In this document: in pieces, positions 43,519-55,049 of the stretch
Numbering within the stretch: the stretch's first letter is position 1
Layout: each line of letters begins with the position of its first letter
Assembly: GCF_001659605.2 (NCBI RefSeq)
Contig: NC_035169.2
Location: 17,980,263 to 18,044,262 of the forward strand
DNA from: Manihot esculenta
Lineage: Eukaryota > Streptophyta > Magnoliopsida > Malpighiales > Euphorbiaceae
Direction: 5' to 3'
DNA: 64,000 nt
Notes under the pieces: generated by a model
Databases searched by the model: none
Told to the model about the DNA's origin: nothing
Seen by the model: the letters and a program-made list of their open reading frames with translations, nothing else
Made by a program: the position numbers and the translations under genes

Positions 43519-45000
43519 TTACGACACATGTTTATTTATTATGATCAGAGTATAATGATTTTTAGATGTTAAAGAAACCTTTGATTCCTTCCAATTTATT
43601 TCATTTTGAATTATACTACTTTTTGGACTATTATTTTTCCTAATTCGTTGTTGATTAGGAATTAGAGGTTTATTGTCAAATTCAAGATAATAATTAGAAT
43701 GTCCTAACAGATTGAACATACTGGCATAACAATTAAGGGTGCGTTCCAATGTGTAGTGCGTATTAACATATTGTTCATAATCTATAGATTTGGACAGACA
43801 AGCTGTAATGACATGTGAACATGAAATCCGCATCTCTTGAAATTTACCACACGTGCATATACTTTTAATTAGTTCAACTACTTGCTTGTTTCCGGTACCA
43901 CTAGTATGAATTTCAAAAACTAAAATCTCGTTACTAAATCGTGTCACCCGATGCCTTGATGCTTTCATCTCATGGAATTATTTCTGCATATGCATGTGTA
44001 AAAGTATGTCCCATTTGTCTTTGATTCAACTACGTCGTGCAATGTATATAAAAATAGTTAGCATATTGATAGAAAATTTTCTCGACCATAGCTGTGACGA
44101 GCAACGCCCGAAAGTCTTTTAATATCCCATTGACAGATTCAATGGTATTTGTCGTCTGGACCCATACCTCTTTTTTCCATCATGTGATCGTGTCCATGTT
44201 TCTAAAAGTATTTTAAGGGCCCACTCAGATATTTCAGGATTCACATCTTGTATCTTATTCATAGGATCGTAGAATTTTCTCTTTTGATTCTGATTAGTTG
44301 AAAGTGAAAAATATAAATACTAAATATTATGTATTCTAAAACCAATTAGCAGTGTTGTTTATATCAAATAAAAAGGCTGACCTGCCTTATGCAAAACCTC
44401 ATTCATATCAGCATTATTGTAATTGTTTAAGATATGCTAAATGTAATATCGATGATTGGCTGGGGCTGCCCCTAATCCTTTTACATTGTCTTTTTAATTC
44501 CTATGTATCTGTCAGATATAACACATAAATCTTCACTATTAGTCACATACAATTGAAGGCAATCCATGAATCATCCTCAGTTTTTACTATCCTCCTTATC
44601 AACCAAAGTAAATACTAATGGAAATATCATATTATTTTCATAAAGTCCAGTTGTACAAAGAATAAAACCACTGTATTTGCTATATAAAAAAGATCATCAA
44701 CAAAGATTACTGGCCTGTAAAACTTCAATCCTTCAATTGATTGTTTAAATGTCCAAAATATTGTATTAAATATTCTAACTTTTGCAACCAAACGACCTTT
44801 AAGTCAATGTGGATATCTTCAATTATGACAATTGTTTCAGAATTGAAACAGACCATAGCATTCATAATCTTACACAATTGACCATACGATTCCTCTCGAC
44901 CACTAAAAGTTTTGCAATGGCAAATTATTTTTCCATTCATATCTTTTTGTAAGACGATTAATATCCAACCTTATTTTTAGTCTGAGCCTAAAGAATACCA
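43519..45000 (-). pseudogene. Decayed Mutator-like (MULE/MuDR) transposase
   Basis: Reading the minus strand: an N-terminal scrap (44940-44725); a transposase core piece near 44715-44500 with LKFYRPVIFVDDLFYI, ending ISDRYIGI; then WTRSHDGKK near 44195 and TTNTIESVNGILKDFRALLV near 44160-44090 in shifting frames; then a clear SWIM zinc finger CTCGKFQEMRISCSHVITAC at about 43860-43800, with YVNTHYTLERTLNCY after it. This order is that of plant MuDR-type transposases. Multiple frameshifts and stops mean it is inactive. Terminal repeats were not located. Confidence 0.82.
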
Positions 45001-45149
45001 TAACGCGGAGTAGTCATTTTTCTTTCTAATTCACTTACCAAACAATTATAATTTAAAAAATTATAAACTAAATGAATTAATGTACTAAAGTTTTTCTTAC
45101 ATAAATAAATATGTAATATTTGTGAATTTATCACTATACAATCCTAATA

Positions 45150-48100
45150 GGGTTAATGGCAAAAAAAAAACCTGCCTATATTTTTTTTTATCAATTAAAA
45201 CCTCACTTTTAAAAATTACTCTAATTGTACATTTTCGTTACTTGTGCCGTTAAAAAACTGACGAAATAGTCATGTCACTTGCCATGTCAACGCTATGTCA
45301 CCATGCCATATCAGCAAAATTTAGAATTAATCGTCAAAAAAACTCTATACTTTACTTTTGTTGCAATTCCACCCTATATTTTTATTTTTTGCCAATTAAA
45401 TTCTATTCTTTTAATATATGACCAAATGCACCTTACTATTACTTGTATAGTTGGAGACTTATAAAATTATCAAGTTACTCTTTTTCACTATTAAATATAT
45501 TTAAAAATTATTATTGTAACGACCCGAAAACCGGACCGCTACCGGCGCTAGAATCCAGATCTGCTTAAGGTCGCCGGGACCCGTAGCAAGCCTAACATAC
45601 ATCCTGTCACCTGGTCAAATCCCATACATGATCAAAACATTAACAAAAATACTTAAACATCTGATGCAAATACCAAGCTTGACCTGTATGCAACATAACT
45701 GGAAATATAAAAGAACCCCATACTAGAGTTCTCAACAAATGCCCTAGCTGGGTCAACATTTCATACATCAAGCTTGGAATCACATCCAATGAACCAAAAC
45801 CTAACCTGTTTATGCATCAAACCATAAACATAAAACCTCCACTAGAGTTCTCATCAAATACTCTAGCGTGGTAAACATTCCATGCCACAAGTTTAGTTCA
45901 AACTCAACTCAACATTAAAACATAACATACATCATGTATTAAAAAGGGACTAACCAAGCCTTAGGGCCAAGCACAGTACTAATCCATAAACATAACTCTA
46001 CTTTACATTACATTACATTTCAATATCTTACAATACATTATATCAATTTACTTTACATGTCCACTCTAAAAACACTAATCTATTACGTAAACATAACCTT
46101 AACTCTTGAGACTTCCCGATCGACCTCATACCTGCAAACCTGGGGTTAGGGGAGAGGGGTGAGCTAAAAAGCCCAGTGAGTAGAAACAATGAAAACAATT
46201 CATTAATTACATGCTTTCATGAAATGCGTCACAGCACAAACATTTCACATCACGGATTGGACATGACCTCAAAACTCCCTCTGTCGATGCCCGGCCCCAA
46301 AGGAGCTCACACAGGACTTTCATAGTGCCCGGTCCACAGAAAGCTCACACAGGACTTTCAACACATAGTATGGTGCCCGACCCTAAAAGGGCTCACACAG
46401 GACTTATCCATCAAATGCCTGGCTCTCAAAGGACTCACACAGGACTTTCAATCATGACAGATCTATGAGCTATTGGGGTCGCCTTGGTCCATCCACATCA
46501 ACAGTAAATAATGAAATGTGTCATTCGTGAAACTAGTGCAACCAACCTATTACATATAATCATGATGCATGAACATGCTTTAGGCATTTGATTTCTTAAA
46601 ATAAAAGATTAGGTTTAGTTCTACTCACCTCTGGCAGACGCTGGACTGACTCTACAACAGCTAACACTGCTGGCCTCCTCGGTCCCTCGGGTCCGATCCT
46701 ACACAGGTGGACTCGAATGAGGTGCCAAATGCACCCTAAACAACTCATAAACAACTCCTCAAAAAACCCTTAAAACATCACTTAAACATGCATAAAGAAC
46801 ACCCATGAAAGGGCTGGACAGGGCACTTTCGGCGGCACTTTCGGGGGCCGAAGGTCCCTTCCAGAGACGAAAGCCATGCAGGTCCGACGGCAGGTTCGGC
46901 AGTCGAAACCCCTTTCCGGAGACGAAACTCATGCATGTTCGGCGGCACCTTCGGCGGCCGAAACTCCCTTCCAGAGCCGAAAGTCCAACTTTCGGGGGCA
47001 GGGTTCGGCAGCCAAAACAAGCCACCACAGGCAGGTTCGGCGGCCGAAACTACCTTCGGCGGTCGAACCTGAGTTCGTCCAGAAGGACAGAACTCAGCCT
47101 AAACATGCACACACAGCCTCCAAACCTTCCAAAACAACCCAAAACCTCACATGCTCTCACCCAAACATGCATACACACTCCCTCATGCATATAGGGGCAT
47201 AAACTAACTTAAACCCCCAACACCAACATTACATAAATATACTTTGAGCATAAAACCCACATAACCCTAACATGCATATCTACCCATACTCAACCATCAA
47301 AACATCATTAAACTTACTTAAAACTTCATTAAAACGAAAAGGAAACAAAGATCTACACTTACCTCTTGAAGATCGAGGGGTGGTGCGATCCCTAACTTGG
47401 AGATGTGGAGGAAACAACTCATTGGATCTCCAAGCTCCAAAACTTTGATCTAAACTTTAAAATTCTTTAAAACAACCATAAAACTTATAAAAACCTTGGG
47501 AGTTGAAGGAAAAGACAGGAAATCAACCAAAGGAGGCATGAACACACCTGAGCTCGAGAATGGGGAGAAAACTCGCCCATTTTCGGTCTGAGGGCCTTTT
47601 ATAGGTGGCCTGCTGAACCACCTTCGGCAGCCTAACGTGCCTCCTAAACTCATGCATGTTCGGCGGTCGAACTTGAGATTCGGCGGCCGAACCTGGTTTC
47701 TGCCCTCAAGACTTTCGGAGGCCTAAAGCACTCCCGAAACAGCCCTATGTTCGGCGGCCGAACTTGAGGTTCGGCGGCTGAACCTGGGTCCTTCCTCCTT
47801 GGCCTATTCTTTTCAAAACTCATTTCTTTTCCATTTAAAACCATAAAATCACATGAAAACATTTTAGAAACACATTTTACCCTTCAGAAGACTCTGGCAT
47901 CATTAAAATTCCAGATTTCAACGGAGATTCCGCCGGAAGGTAGGGATTCCGATGTCGAAATCTAGCCGGGTATTACAATTATTATTATTATTCAATTTTT
48001 TTTTAATTTTTATCAATAATTTTATAAATAATAATAATTTGTATTCATCTTATTTTGACTAAAATAATTATCAACCAATTTTTCTTGAATCTGTCTAATA

Positions 48101-48615
48101 TACTTACTATTTAACATTACTTTTAAAACTATCATTAAGAAAATAACCTTATTAAATATATTAATTATGAAATATTAAAAAATAATTTAAAATAATATTT
48201 AACATAATTTAGTTTGAAAATATTAAAAATAATAAAATAATTTTTTAGAATTTTTTTAATTATTCTTTTAACTCTCGAATATAATACTAATCCATCATTT
48301 TTTTTAAATTATACTAATATTTGGAGTGAATTTAAAAAAATTAATAAAATAAATAATTTGTTAAAAAACCTATATTTTTAGTTTTGTTGTAATTTTACCT
48401 TACACTTTTAAATTATTATCAATTTTACCCTGAAATTTGTTAACGTGGTATGCTGATGTGGTGAGTGAAGTGATAATTACATTAGTTTTTAACGGTACAA
48501 GTAACGAGAAGATATAATTAGAATAATTTTAAAAGAACATATTTTAATTAGAAAAAAAAATATAGGGTGTAATTGCAATAAAATCAAAGCTATAGATTTT
48601 TTTTGTCATTAACTC
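45150..48615. mobile_element. Long-TIR non-autonomous DNA element, split by a solo LTR
   Basis: The left end GGGTTAATGGCAAAAAAAA and the complement of the right end GAGTTAATGACAAAAAAAA begin imperfect inverted repeats that continue for roughly 150 bp or more (both contain TCGTTACTTGT.CCGTTAAAAA). Without the inserted LTR (45515-47977) the element is about 1 kb, non-coding and AT-rich. Long TIRs suggest a Mutator-like non-autonomous element, but I could not identify a matching 9-bp target duplication, so the exact ends are uncertain. Confidence 0.7.
45515..47977 (-). mobile_element. Solo LTR 4 (Tekay-type), 2463 bp, minus orientation
   Basis: The plus strand reads TGTAACGACCCG at the start and GGGTATTACA at the end, the mirror of the other LTRs. 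ATTAT flanks both sides (45510-45514 and 47978-47982). It has a TATA box on the minus strand (47595-47603), palindromes near 46826-47070 and 47625-47790, four minisatellite units with CTCACACAGGACTT (about 46282-46445), an acceptor-like tract near 46135-46160 and the conserved block at 45544-45593. Confidence 0.94.
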
Positions 48616-49167
48616 TATATTGTATAAAATAATTCAAATCTTTTTATTTAGCATTCTTTGCATGGGCAGTATAGGAGAAAAGACCATATTGGTTTAATTA
48701 AATTTAATTAAAGCAATAACACCATTTACTCCCTCTACCAGTTGTACTCTTCTTTCAATTAAAAAGTATTGTCACTAAGACGGAAACAAATTTCAAAGCA
48801 AGCCTCTCACAATTGATAAGAGACCATTTTGGAAACTTTTCCAAAAGCCGAGGCATAACTGACCATGGGTATGCATGCAAGATTGTGAGATTGGCATTTG
48901 TAGGATGGAGAAAAAGACTGAATTTTCTTGATTCAAAAGAAAGCGCTCTCACCCTTGGAATTTTTCTGATGCATTCTCATCCTGTAACTCGAAGAAGAAG
49001 TTGAAAATATTGAGACTTTAGAAAATAAGAGAACTTCGAGCGGGAAAGGAAGAAGAGAAGGAGGGGTAGAAGGAGGAGTTTAAATGCCTAGGGTTTGATA
49101 AAGTCATTAGTTTGATTTTTACTATTGATTTCAGTTAATAAACTGAATTAAACTGAAAATTGATATT
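48616..49167. other. Spacer, no gene supported
   Basis: AT-rich with one less AT-rich patch (48750-49080). Short overlapping frames in both directions (48755-48952, 48813-49004) show no family signature. Confidence 0.5.
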
Positions 49168-50256
49168 TTAAAAAATGGATAAATTATATTTTAGTGTTTG
49201 AGTTTTAACATAATTAATAGATTAGTTTTTCTATTTTTAAAATTAAATATTTAGACCCTTAAGTTTTGATTCCATCCAAATTAAAAGTATTTCTGTAAAA
49301 ATAGCCGTTAAAAAAAATATAAAATGTCTCTAATACTTCCAATTAAGTTGAGAAATCACTAAAAATATCTAACACTCACACACACAATAACTATATAGTA
49401 CTCAATTTTTCACAAATATTTTATTAAATATCATATATGCAGCAATTTTTTTTCCTTAGAGTCACTGCCATTAATTTGAGTAGTTCACAAGAAGGCCAAC
49501 ATTCATAAACAACTATTATGTACCTTAGAACCAGAAACAATTGTAATTCACAACAACATTAATTGATTGTAAAAGAATTAAATTTATTAAAATGTGAAGA
49601 AGATTTGATGCATCGATAGATATTGTGTACAATAAAAATTGAACAGAACTCACTTCTAGGGTCTGAGTATCAATCATCATATGCTCTCATATTTACAAAA
49701 GCTCGTAAATTTTATACTTATCTCATGGGAGGACAGTCATCTGATAAGAAGCACTTTTCTTTTTTCCATGGCAAGCCCCACTTAGCATTGATACTCCCTC
49801 CTCTAAATTTTTACAACACAAAATATACTCATCGATCACTCGCTACTGCTAGATGAGAGTGTAGGACATGGAGAGTTACAAGGGTTGCTTGAAGGGACCA
49901 ACTTGATTCTCATTACATATATGTGGATCGCTGAGTTTCATGAGAGATGTGATGATATTGTCACCCAGCTAGGTGGATCTGATATTGCATTTAAACTCCC
50001 TACAGTATTGTGAGCAAAGGAAAAGAAAAAAGTAAAAATGAGATCTAGAAAGAATGAAAGAGGCGGAAGAAGGGGTAGATTAGGGTGATGATGAGGGAGG
50101 AGAAAGGAGAGGCATTTTTTGAATTTAAAATGAACTTTTAATTTTAACAGAATCAAAATTCAGAAATTTAAGAGTTCGATTTTAAAAATAAAAAGATTGA
50201 TCCGTTAATTATGATAAAACTCAGAGTTTAAAATATGTAATTTTCCCTTAAAAAAT
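49168..50256. mobile_element. Short non-autonomous Mutator-like element with 9-bp TSD
   Basis: TTAAAAAAT occurs at 49168-49176 and 50248-50256, bracketing 49177-50247 (1071 bp). The left end starts GGATAAATTATATTTTAGTG and the complement of the right end GGGAAAATTACATATTTTAA; the inverted repeats continue with GAGTTTTA.CATAATTAA for about 120 bp. Nine-base duplications plus long TIRs are the Mutator hallmark. The interior (49310-50120) contains frames of up to 77 codons without a recognised domain. The TSD is low complexity, which weakens it slightly. Confidence 0.78.
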
Positions 50257-51565
50257 AATAATTAAAACTAAATTAAATAAATTAAATAACTAAACCGATC
50301 ATTTGATTTGATAATAAAATTTAATTCGATTTCTCCCATGTCATGTCTCTTCTTGACAAGTTGTTTTTCAATTAATTAATATTTTCTCGAATAAAATTAC
50401 TTCTGCACATGTATAACATTATACAATATTCTTTATTTAAAATGTACTCATTAAAAATTTTATTATGTTCGTAATACAATCTAACTTTATAGCAACTTCA
50501 TTTATTTTTTTTAAAAATTATTATTTAATTTATAATTATGATAAAATTAACTAATTAGTTTATATAATTTTAAAGTACATTAAATACTCATATAGTTTTA
50601 AAAACTCAACTAAAAGATCTACTAAGTTTTAATATTATTACCGTTTGTATATACAGTAAAAGATGATGAAGAAAAAACTGACAGTAACAATGCAAAATTA
50701 TAATGGTAACAATGTTAAAACTAATAAAAGAGACTTTTTAATATAATTTTCAAAATCCCAATAACTATATAATGTATTTTTGAAAATATATGAGCTAATT
50801 AATATTACTGTATTTTATTATGACTAAATAGTAATTTTTTTTAATTATAAAAAACTTTAGAATAGAAAAACAAAATCCATAATAACGTGAGAAATTAAAA
50901 AAACTCTTTTTCTTCCCCTAAATACCTGTGAAAGCATTGATATCATTGTGTCGGAAGATATATTCAGCAAAGTAGAAACTTGTTGAATACAAGTGAAATG
51001 GTTTCCATTGTAATATTAATTAAAAGAAAAAAAAAAGTAACAGGATTATGAAAGGAGTTTTACATAATTTTGTTTTTTTACAAAATAAATTTAAAGAATA
51101 ATTTTTATATAAATTTCTTATTTTAAAATTATCTTTTAAGTTAAAAAGAATCAAATTTTTTTCTTTTTCATGTTGTTAAAATGACTTTTAAATTAGTGAG
51201 ATTTTCTATTGAGTCTATTTAATTTTTCATGTTAAATAAACTATGTAAACTCCTATTTTTTATGCTTGAAGTACATACACATATAAACAGTAAAAGTCTA
51301 ATGATAAGAATTATATCATGATCTTAATATATTAAAATTAACTTTTAAGGCTGTAGAAAATCAAATAATAATAATTTATTTAAGTAATTAGTAGAATAAT
51401 TGAATTAAAAAATAAAAAAATTAAATTAAAAAAACCAAAAAAAATGAAAAAAAAAATAAAACTAGAAACAATAGAAAATTAATTAAAAAATAAAAAATTT
51501 AAAAATTAAAAAGGGAGGAGGAGGGCCACTCCTCCTTTTGTTCTATAATAATAATAATAACTTAT
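50257..51565. other. AT-rich intergenic DNA, no gene seen
   Basis: Long A/T runs and no frame with family resemblance on either strand. It ends in an (ATA)n-like tract (51545-51560) directly before element C. Confidence 0.6.
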
Positions 51566-53029
51566 TGATCAAGCATAATTTAGTCACATTTTTATTATAT
51601 TTATTACTGTTTAATTACATATTTTTCTAGCTTAATTTATGTTTTTGTTATGTTTTTATAGAAAAGGAAGAAAATAGAAAGTTAAAGAAAAAGTGCAGAA
51701 AAAGATGGAAAAGTAATTGGGTCAAAGTGATTTGGCCAAATCACTGCCCAAATCCAGCTGAAGCAGATACTTGGAACTATCTCACAGGAAAGTGATTGGG
51801 TCAGAGCAATTTAGCCAAATCAGACAGAGGAAGCAGAGAAATCGAGCTGAGGCAGAAAAACCTAGAAGTAAATTTTCAGAAGTGATTGGGGCAAGCGATC
51901 TGCCCAAATCACCCGCCCAAATCACTTTCACGCAGAGAGACAGTAGAAGTGGGAAAATATGCAGAAAATCAAATTTGAAGATGGAGAAGCCCAAAACCAC
52001 TTCAAACACTGCCAGCTCAAATCCAAAAGCCACGAGGAGATCTTGCAACAAAAAAAATTCCATCTACAACAAAATTCAAAGACAAAAGAGGAATTAAAGA
52101 CTACAAAGACCAAGTCAAAATAGGGATTCCAAACCCTAATTGAACTTGGACTCTCCACCTATAAAATGGACAGCAATCAAACCAGCAAGACATCCTCTCC
52201 TCCTCGGAAATTCTGCAGAATTACAGCAGACTCTTCTTCTCCTTCCTTTCTTCTTTCTTTTATGTATTTTGTCCACCATGAGTGGCTAAATTCATTCTTT
52301 TCTAGTTGAAGTTGAGGAAATTCAGATTTGTGATGAATTGGGAGATTTAAAACTCCATTGTTAAACTCTTATTTGCTTTCAATATTTATGCAACTTGATC
52401 TTTTCTATAATTGTTACATTGCTTTTAAATTGCTTGAGTAATAAATTGTTCGAATGATTTAGGTCCGTAATTGCTTAGATTATTTGAACACAAATATAAT
52501 CAGTTGCATAATCTAGATTTGACCACGCGGTTGGCAAGGATAGAATTGGGTTTCTCTAAGTCTTAATGCAGTCAACAGTTGTTCGATGCTAAATGCCCCA
52601 AAGACGTTCCTTGGCCACTTGTTGATTAGTGTTTGATTGGCGAACATTTCCTAATCAAACTAGAACTAAGGAGGAATTTGGTTGTGAGAAGCGTCTTCCA
52701 CAACCAAAACTAATTTATTGAAATAAAATAGGAGTCTTAAATAATCAATGATCAATTCTAAACAAGCTGAAATAGACTCATACTTCAATTAGAATCTCTT
52801 TCCCATTGAAATTCTCATCTATTTAAATGATTACTTTCTCTTGCTATTTAGTTTTAATCATCAAAACAAAACCCCCTTCTTTTAATTATTTGTTATTTAC
52901 TTGTCCAAGTCATTATTAGGAAAATCCGTAGTGGCAAATCCCTATGGTTCGACCCTATTGCCACTATCTAGAAGCTAATTGTTGATTGTTTAATAGGTTT
53001 ATTTTTGACGGCTTCGACAACCGCTATAA
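51566..53029 (+). repeat. 5' LTR of element C
   Basis: It begins TGATCAAGCATAA. The 3' LTR ends TATCA, while this copy has mutated to TATAA next to the primer site. It contains several GATTTGGCCAAATC / TGCCCAAATCAC motifs (51729-51930) and a possible promoter CCTATAAAATGG near 52159-52170. Confidence 0.92.
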
Positions 53030-53034
53030 AAAAT

Positions 53035-53052
53035 TGGTGCCGTTGCCGAGGA
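53035..53052 (+). other. Primer binding site of element C (tRNA-Asp type)
   Basis: TGGTGCCGTTGCCGAGGA follows the 5' LTR by five bases. It differs at two positions from TGGCGCCGTTGCCGGGGA, which I know as the tRNA-Asp complement used by Athila-type elements. Confidence 0.8.
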
Positions 53053-53081
53053 TTTGATTTAAACTAACGTATTTTCCCTTT

Positions 53082-53793
53082 ATGACCAGGGCTGGCCGTA
53101 AAGAAACTTTACGATCCGGAGATAGAACGCACCGCCAAGAGCTTAAGGAAGCAAGCAAACTTGAGGAACCAAGCCTCAAAAGCATCTTCATCAGCAACAT
53201 CAACTAACTTGGAGCCTGTCGTCCGATCTGCCACTGCACTAGCAAATTCACCTATTGCCCCTGCTGCAGAATTATTTGCACCAGTAGATTCGGCTACTGC
53301 CGCATCTGCCACTGCTGAAGTTGCACCAGAAACAGAATTCCAGGTTACTGCAGAAAATTCAGCAATGGCAGAACCCCCTGTTGCACGTGAAGAAGTTGAA
53401 ATTCAAGCTGGGAACCTACCTGTCCAAGCACCACAGCCACGGGAGAGAACACTCAGAGAGCTAGCTATGGCAGCTGAAGACCAAGCACCATTATGCATAA
53501 CTTATCCCCAACTAACAGCACCTTTTGAATTGAAAACAGGCCTGATCCATCTCCTTCCCAAATTTAGAGGCCTTGAAAACGAGGACCCTCACAAGCACTT
53601 GAAGGAATTCCACATTGTGTGTGCAACCATGAGATCTCAAGTGAGCCAAATGGCCACTTCAATGAGCAAGTTTGAGTCACAAGGGAAGCTACCCTCCTAA
53701 ACTGAGATAAATCCAAGGCAAAATGCTAGTGCCATCACATTGAGAAGTGGAAAAGAGTTGCAAGACAGTAGGGCTGAAAAATTGCAAAAATAG
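53082..53793 (+). pseudogene. gag: Gag remnant of element C with deleted core
   Basis: The frame carrying YDPEIERTAKSLRKQAN (about 53109-53159) and then 53161-53700 has the usual N-terminal part ending PFELKTGLIHLLPKFRGLEN and EDPHKHLKEFH. It jumps directly from CATMRSQ to VSQMATSMSKFES and a gag-end block NASAITLRSGKELQ. The long middle of Athila gag is therefore missing. The ATG at 53082 is out of frame with this, and in-frame stops lie at 53698-53700 and 53791-53793. Not functional. Confidence 0.85.
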
Positions 53794-53796
53794 GCC

Positions 53797-54561
53797 ATGG
53801 AAAAAAATCTGCCAGAAAGTGATCAGGGCAGTCGATCTGCCCAAATCACTAACCCAATCGCTAGGCAGACTGAGCTGCCCAGCAGCAATCTGCCCAAATC
53901 GTCAGAGAAGGCAGAATCCGATCTACCCAAATCAACAGATCAGGCAGAATCCAGTCAAAGGCAGAAACAACAACCAGCAGAGAAATTCAAGGTACCTCCT
54001 CCCTTTCCCAAAAGATTTTCAAGATCTCAAAAAGAAAAAGAGGAAAAAGAGATACTTGAAACACTCCGCAAGGTGGAAATCAACATACCTCTACTTGATG
54101 CTGTCAAGAAAATACCAAGGTATGCCAAATTCCTCAAAGAGCTATGCACCAATAGAAGAAAACTTGCTGAACGTGAAAAAGTAAGTGTGGGGGAGTGTGT
54201 CTCAGCTGTGATTCAAAGGAAGCTTCTAGTCAAATGCAAGGATAGAGGGATGTTCGCAGTTTCATGTAAAATAGGCAATGTAGGGATAAGGAAGGCCATG
54301 TGTGACCTTGGGGCTTCAATCAATGTCATGCCCCTTTCCATTTTTAACTTGTTGAATGCAGGTACACTCAAGGGCACCAGCATAGTAATCCAATTGGCCG
54401 ACCGATTTGTTGTCTATCCCAAGGGAGTGCTTGAAGTTGTGTTGGTGCAAGTGGACCAACTAGTCTTCCCAGCAGATTTTTACGTTATTGACATGGAGGC
54501 ATTCTTGAGTACAACCAGAACAACACCACCTCCAACATCCTACTTGGGAGACCATTCTTGA
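53797..54561 (+). pseudogene. Protease region of element C, frameshifted at its end
   Basis: Starts with a linker containing repeated (S/T)DLPKS-type peptides, then PPPFPKRF, a lysine/glutamate-rich stretch, and an aspartic protease with DLGASINVMP (about 54306-54335) and VVYPKGVLEVVLVQV. A 23-bp duplication (54501-54523 copied at 54554-54576) disturbs the end and the frame stops at 54561. Sequence with protease-RT spacer features continues to about 55049 in another frame, including more DLPKS repeats (54845-54965). Confidence 0.85.
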
Positions 54562-55049
54562 GTACAACCAGAACAAAAATTGATGTGCATGATGGCACAT
54601 TAACCATGGAGTCTGAAGGGGAAATTATCAAGTTTAACGTTTATGATGCCATGAAATTCCCCAATGATGTTTCTCCTGTTTATGGCCTTGATGTTATCGA
54701 TGATTTAAGTTAAGAAATTTTTGATTTTGATCTAGATGACTCACTCAATGCTGATTTATACAAATCTGAAGAAATGGACAGCACCAGCAGTAGCATCGGA
54801 AAAGGCACAGACCAGACAACATACCGTTCACAGCTGATTGCAGGTGATTTGCCCAAATCACCAGTACAGGCAGATCCTGACTTGCCCAAATCGCTGGAAC
54901 CGACAGACAAGACAAAGAGTGATCTGCCCAAATCACCAGACTGAACTCCAGATAATCTGCCCAAATCAGTAGGCAGACAGCAGGCAGAATCACAGACAGC
55001 AACCACACCAGACCTGAAGACTCTGCACGGACACCTCAAATATGCCTAT

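Noticed and set aside
49623..49856. 77-codon plus frame in the short Mutator-like element, considered as a captured host gene
   Set aside because: No family resemblance and no splice sites; cannot be supported without a search.
51771..52097. 108-codon plus frame in the 5' LTR of C and its partner at 61392-61607
   Set aside because: Lies within the LTR; open mainly through the GATTTGCCCAAATC-type repeats. No start context or domain.
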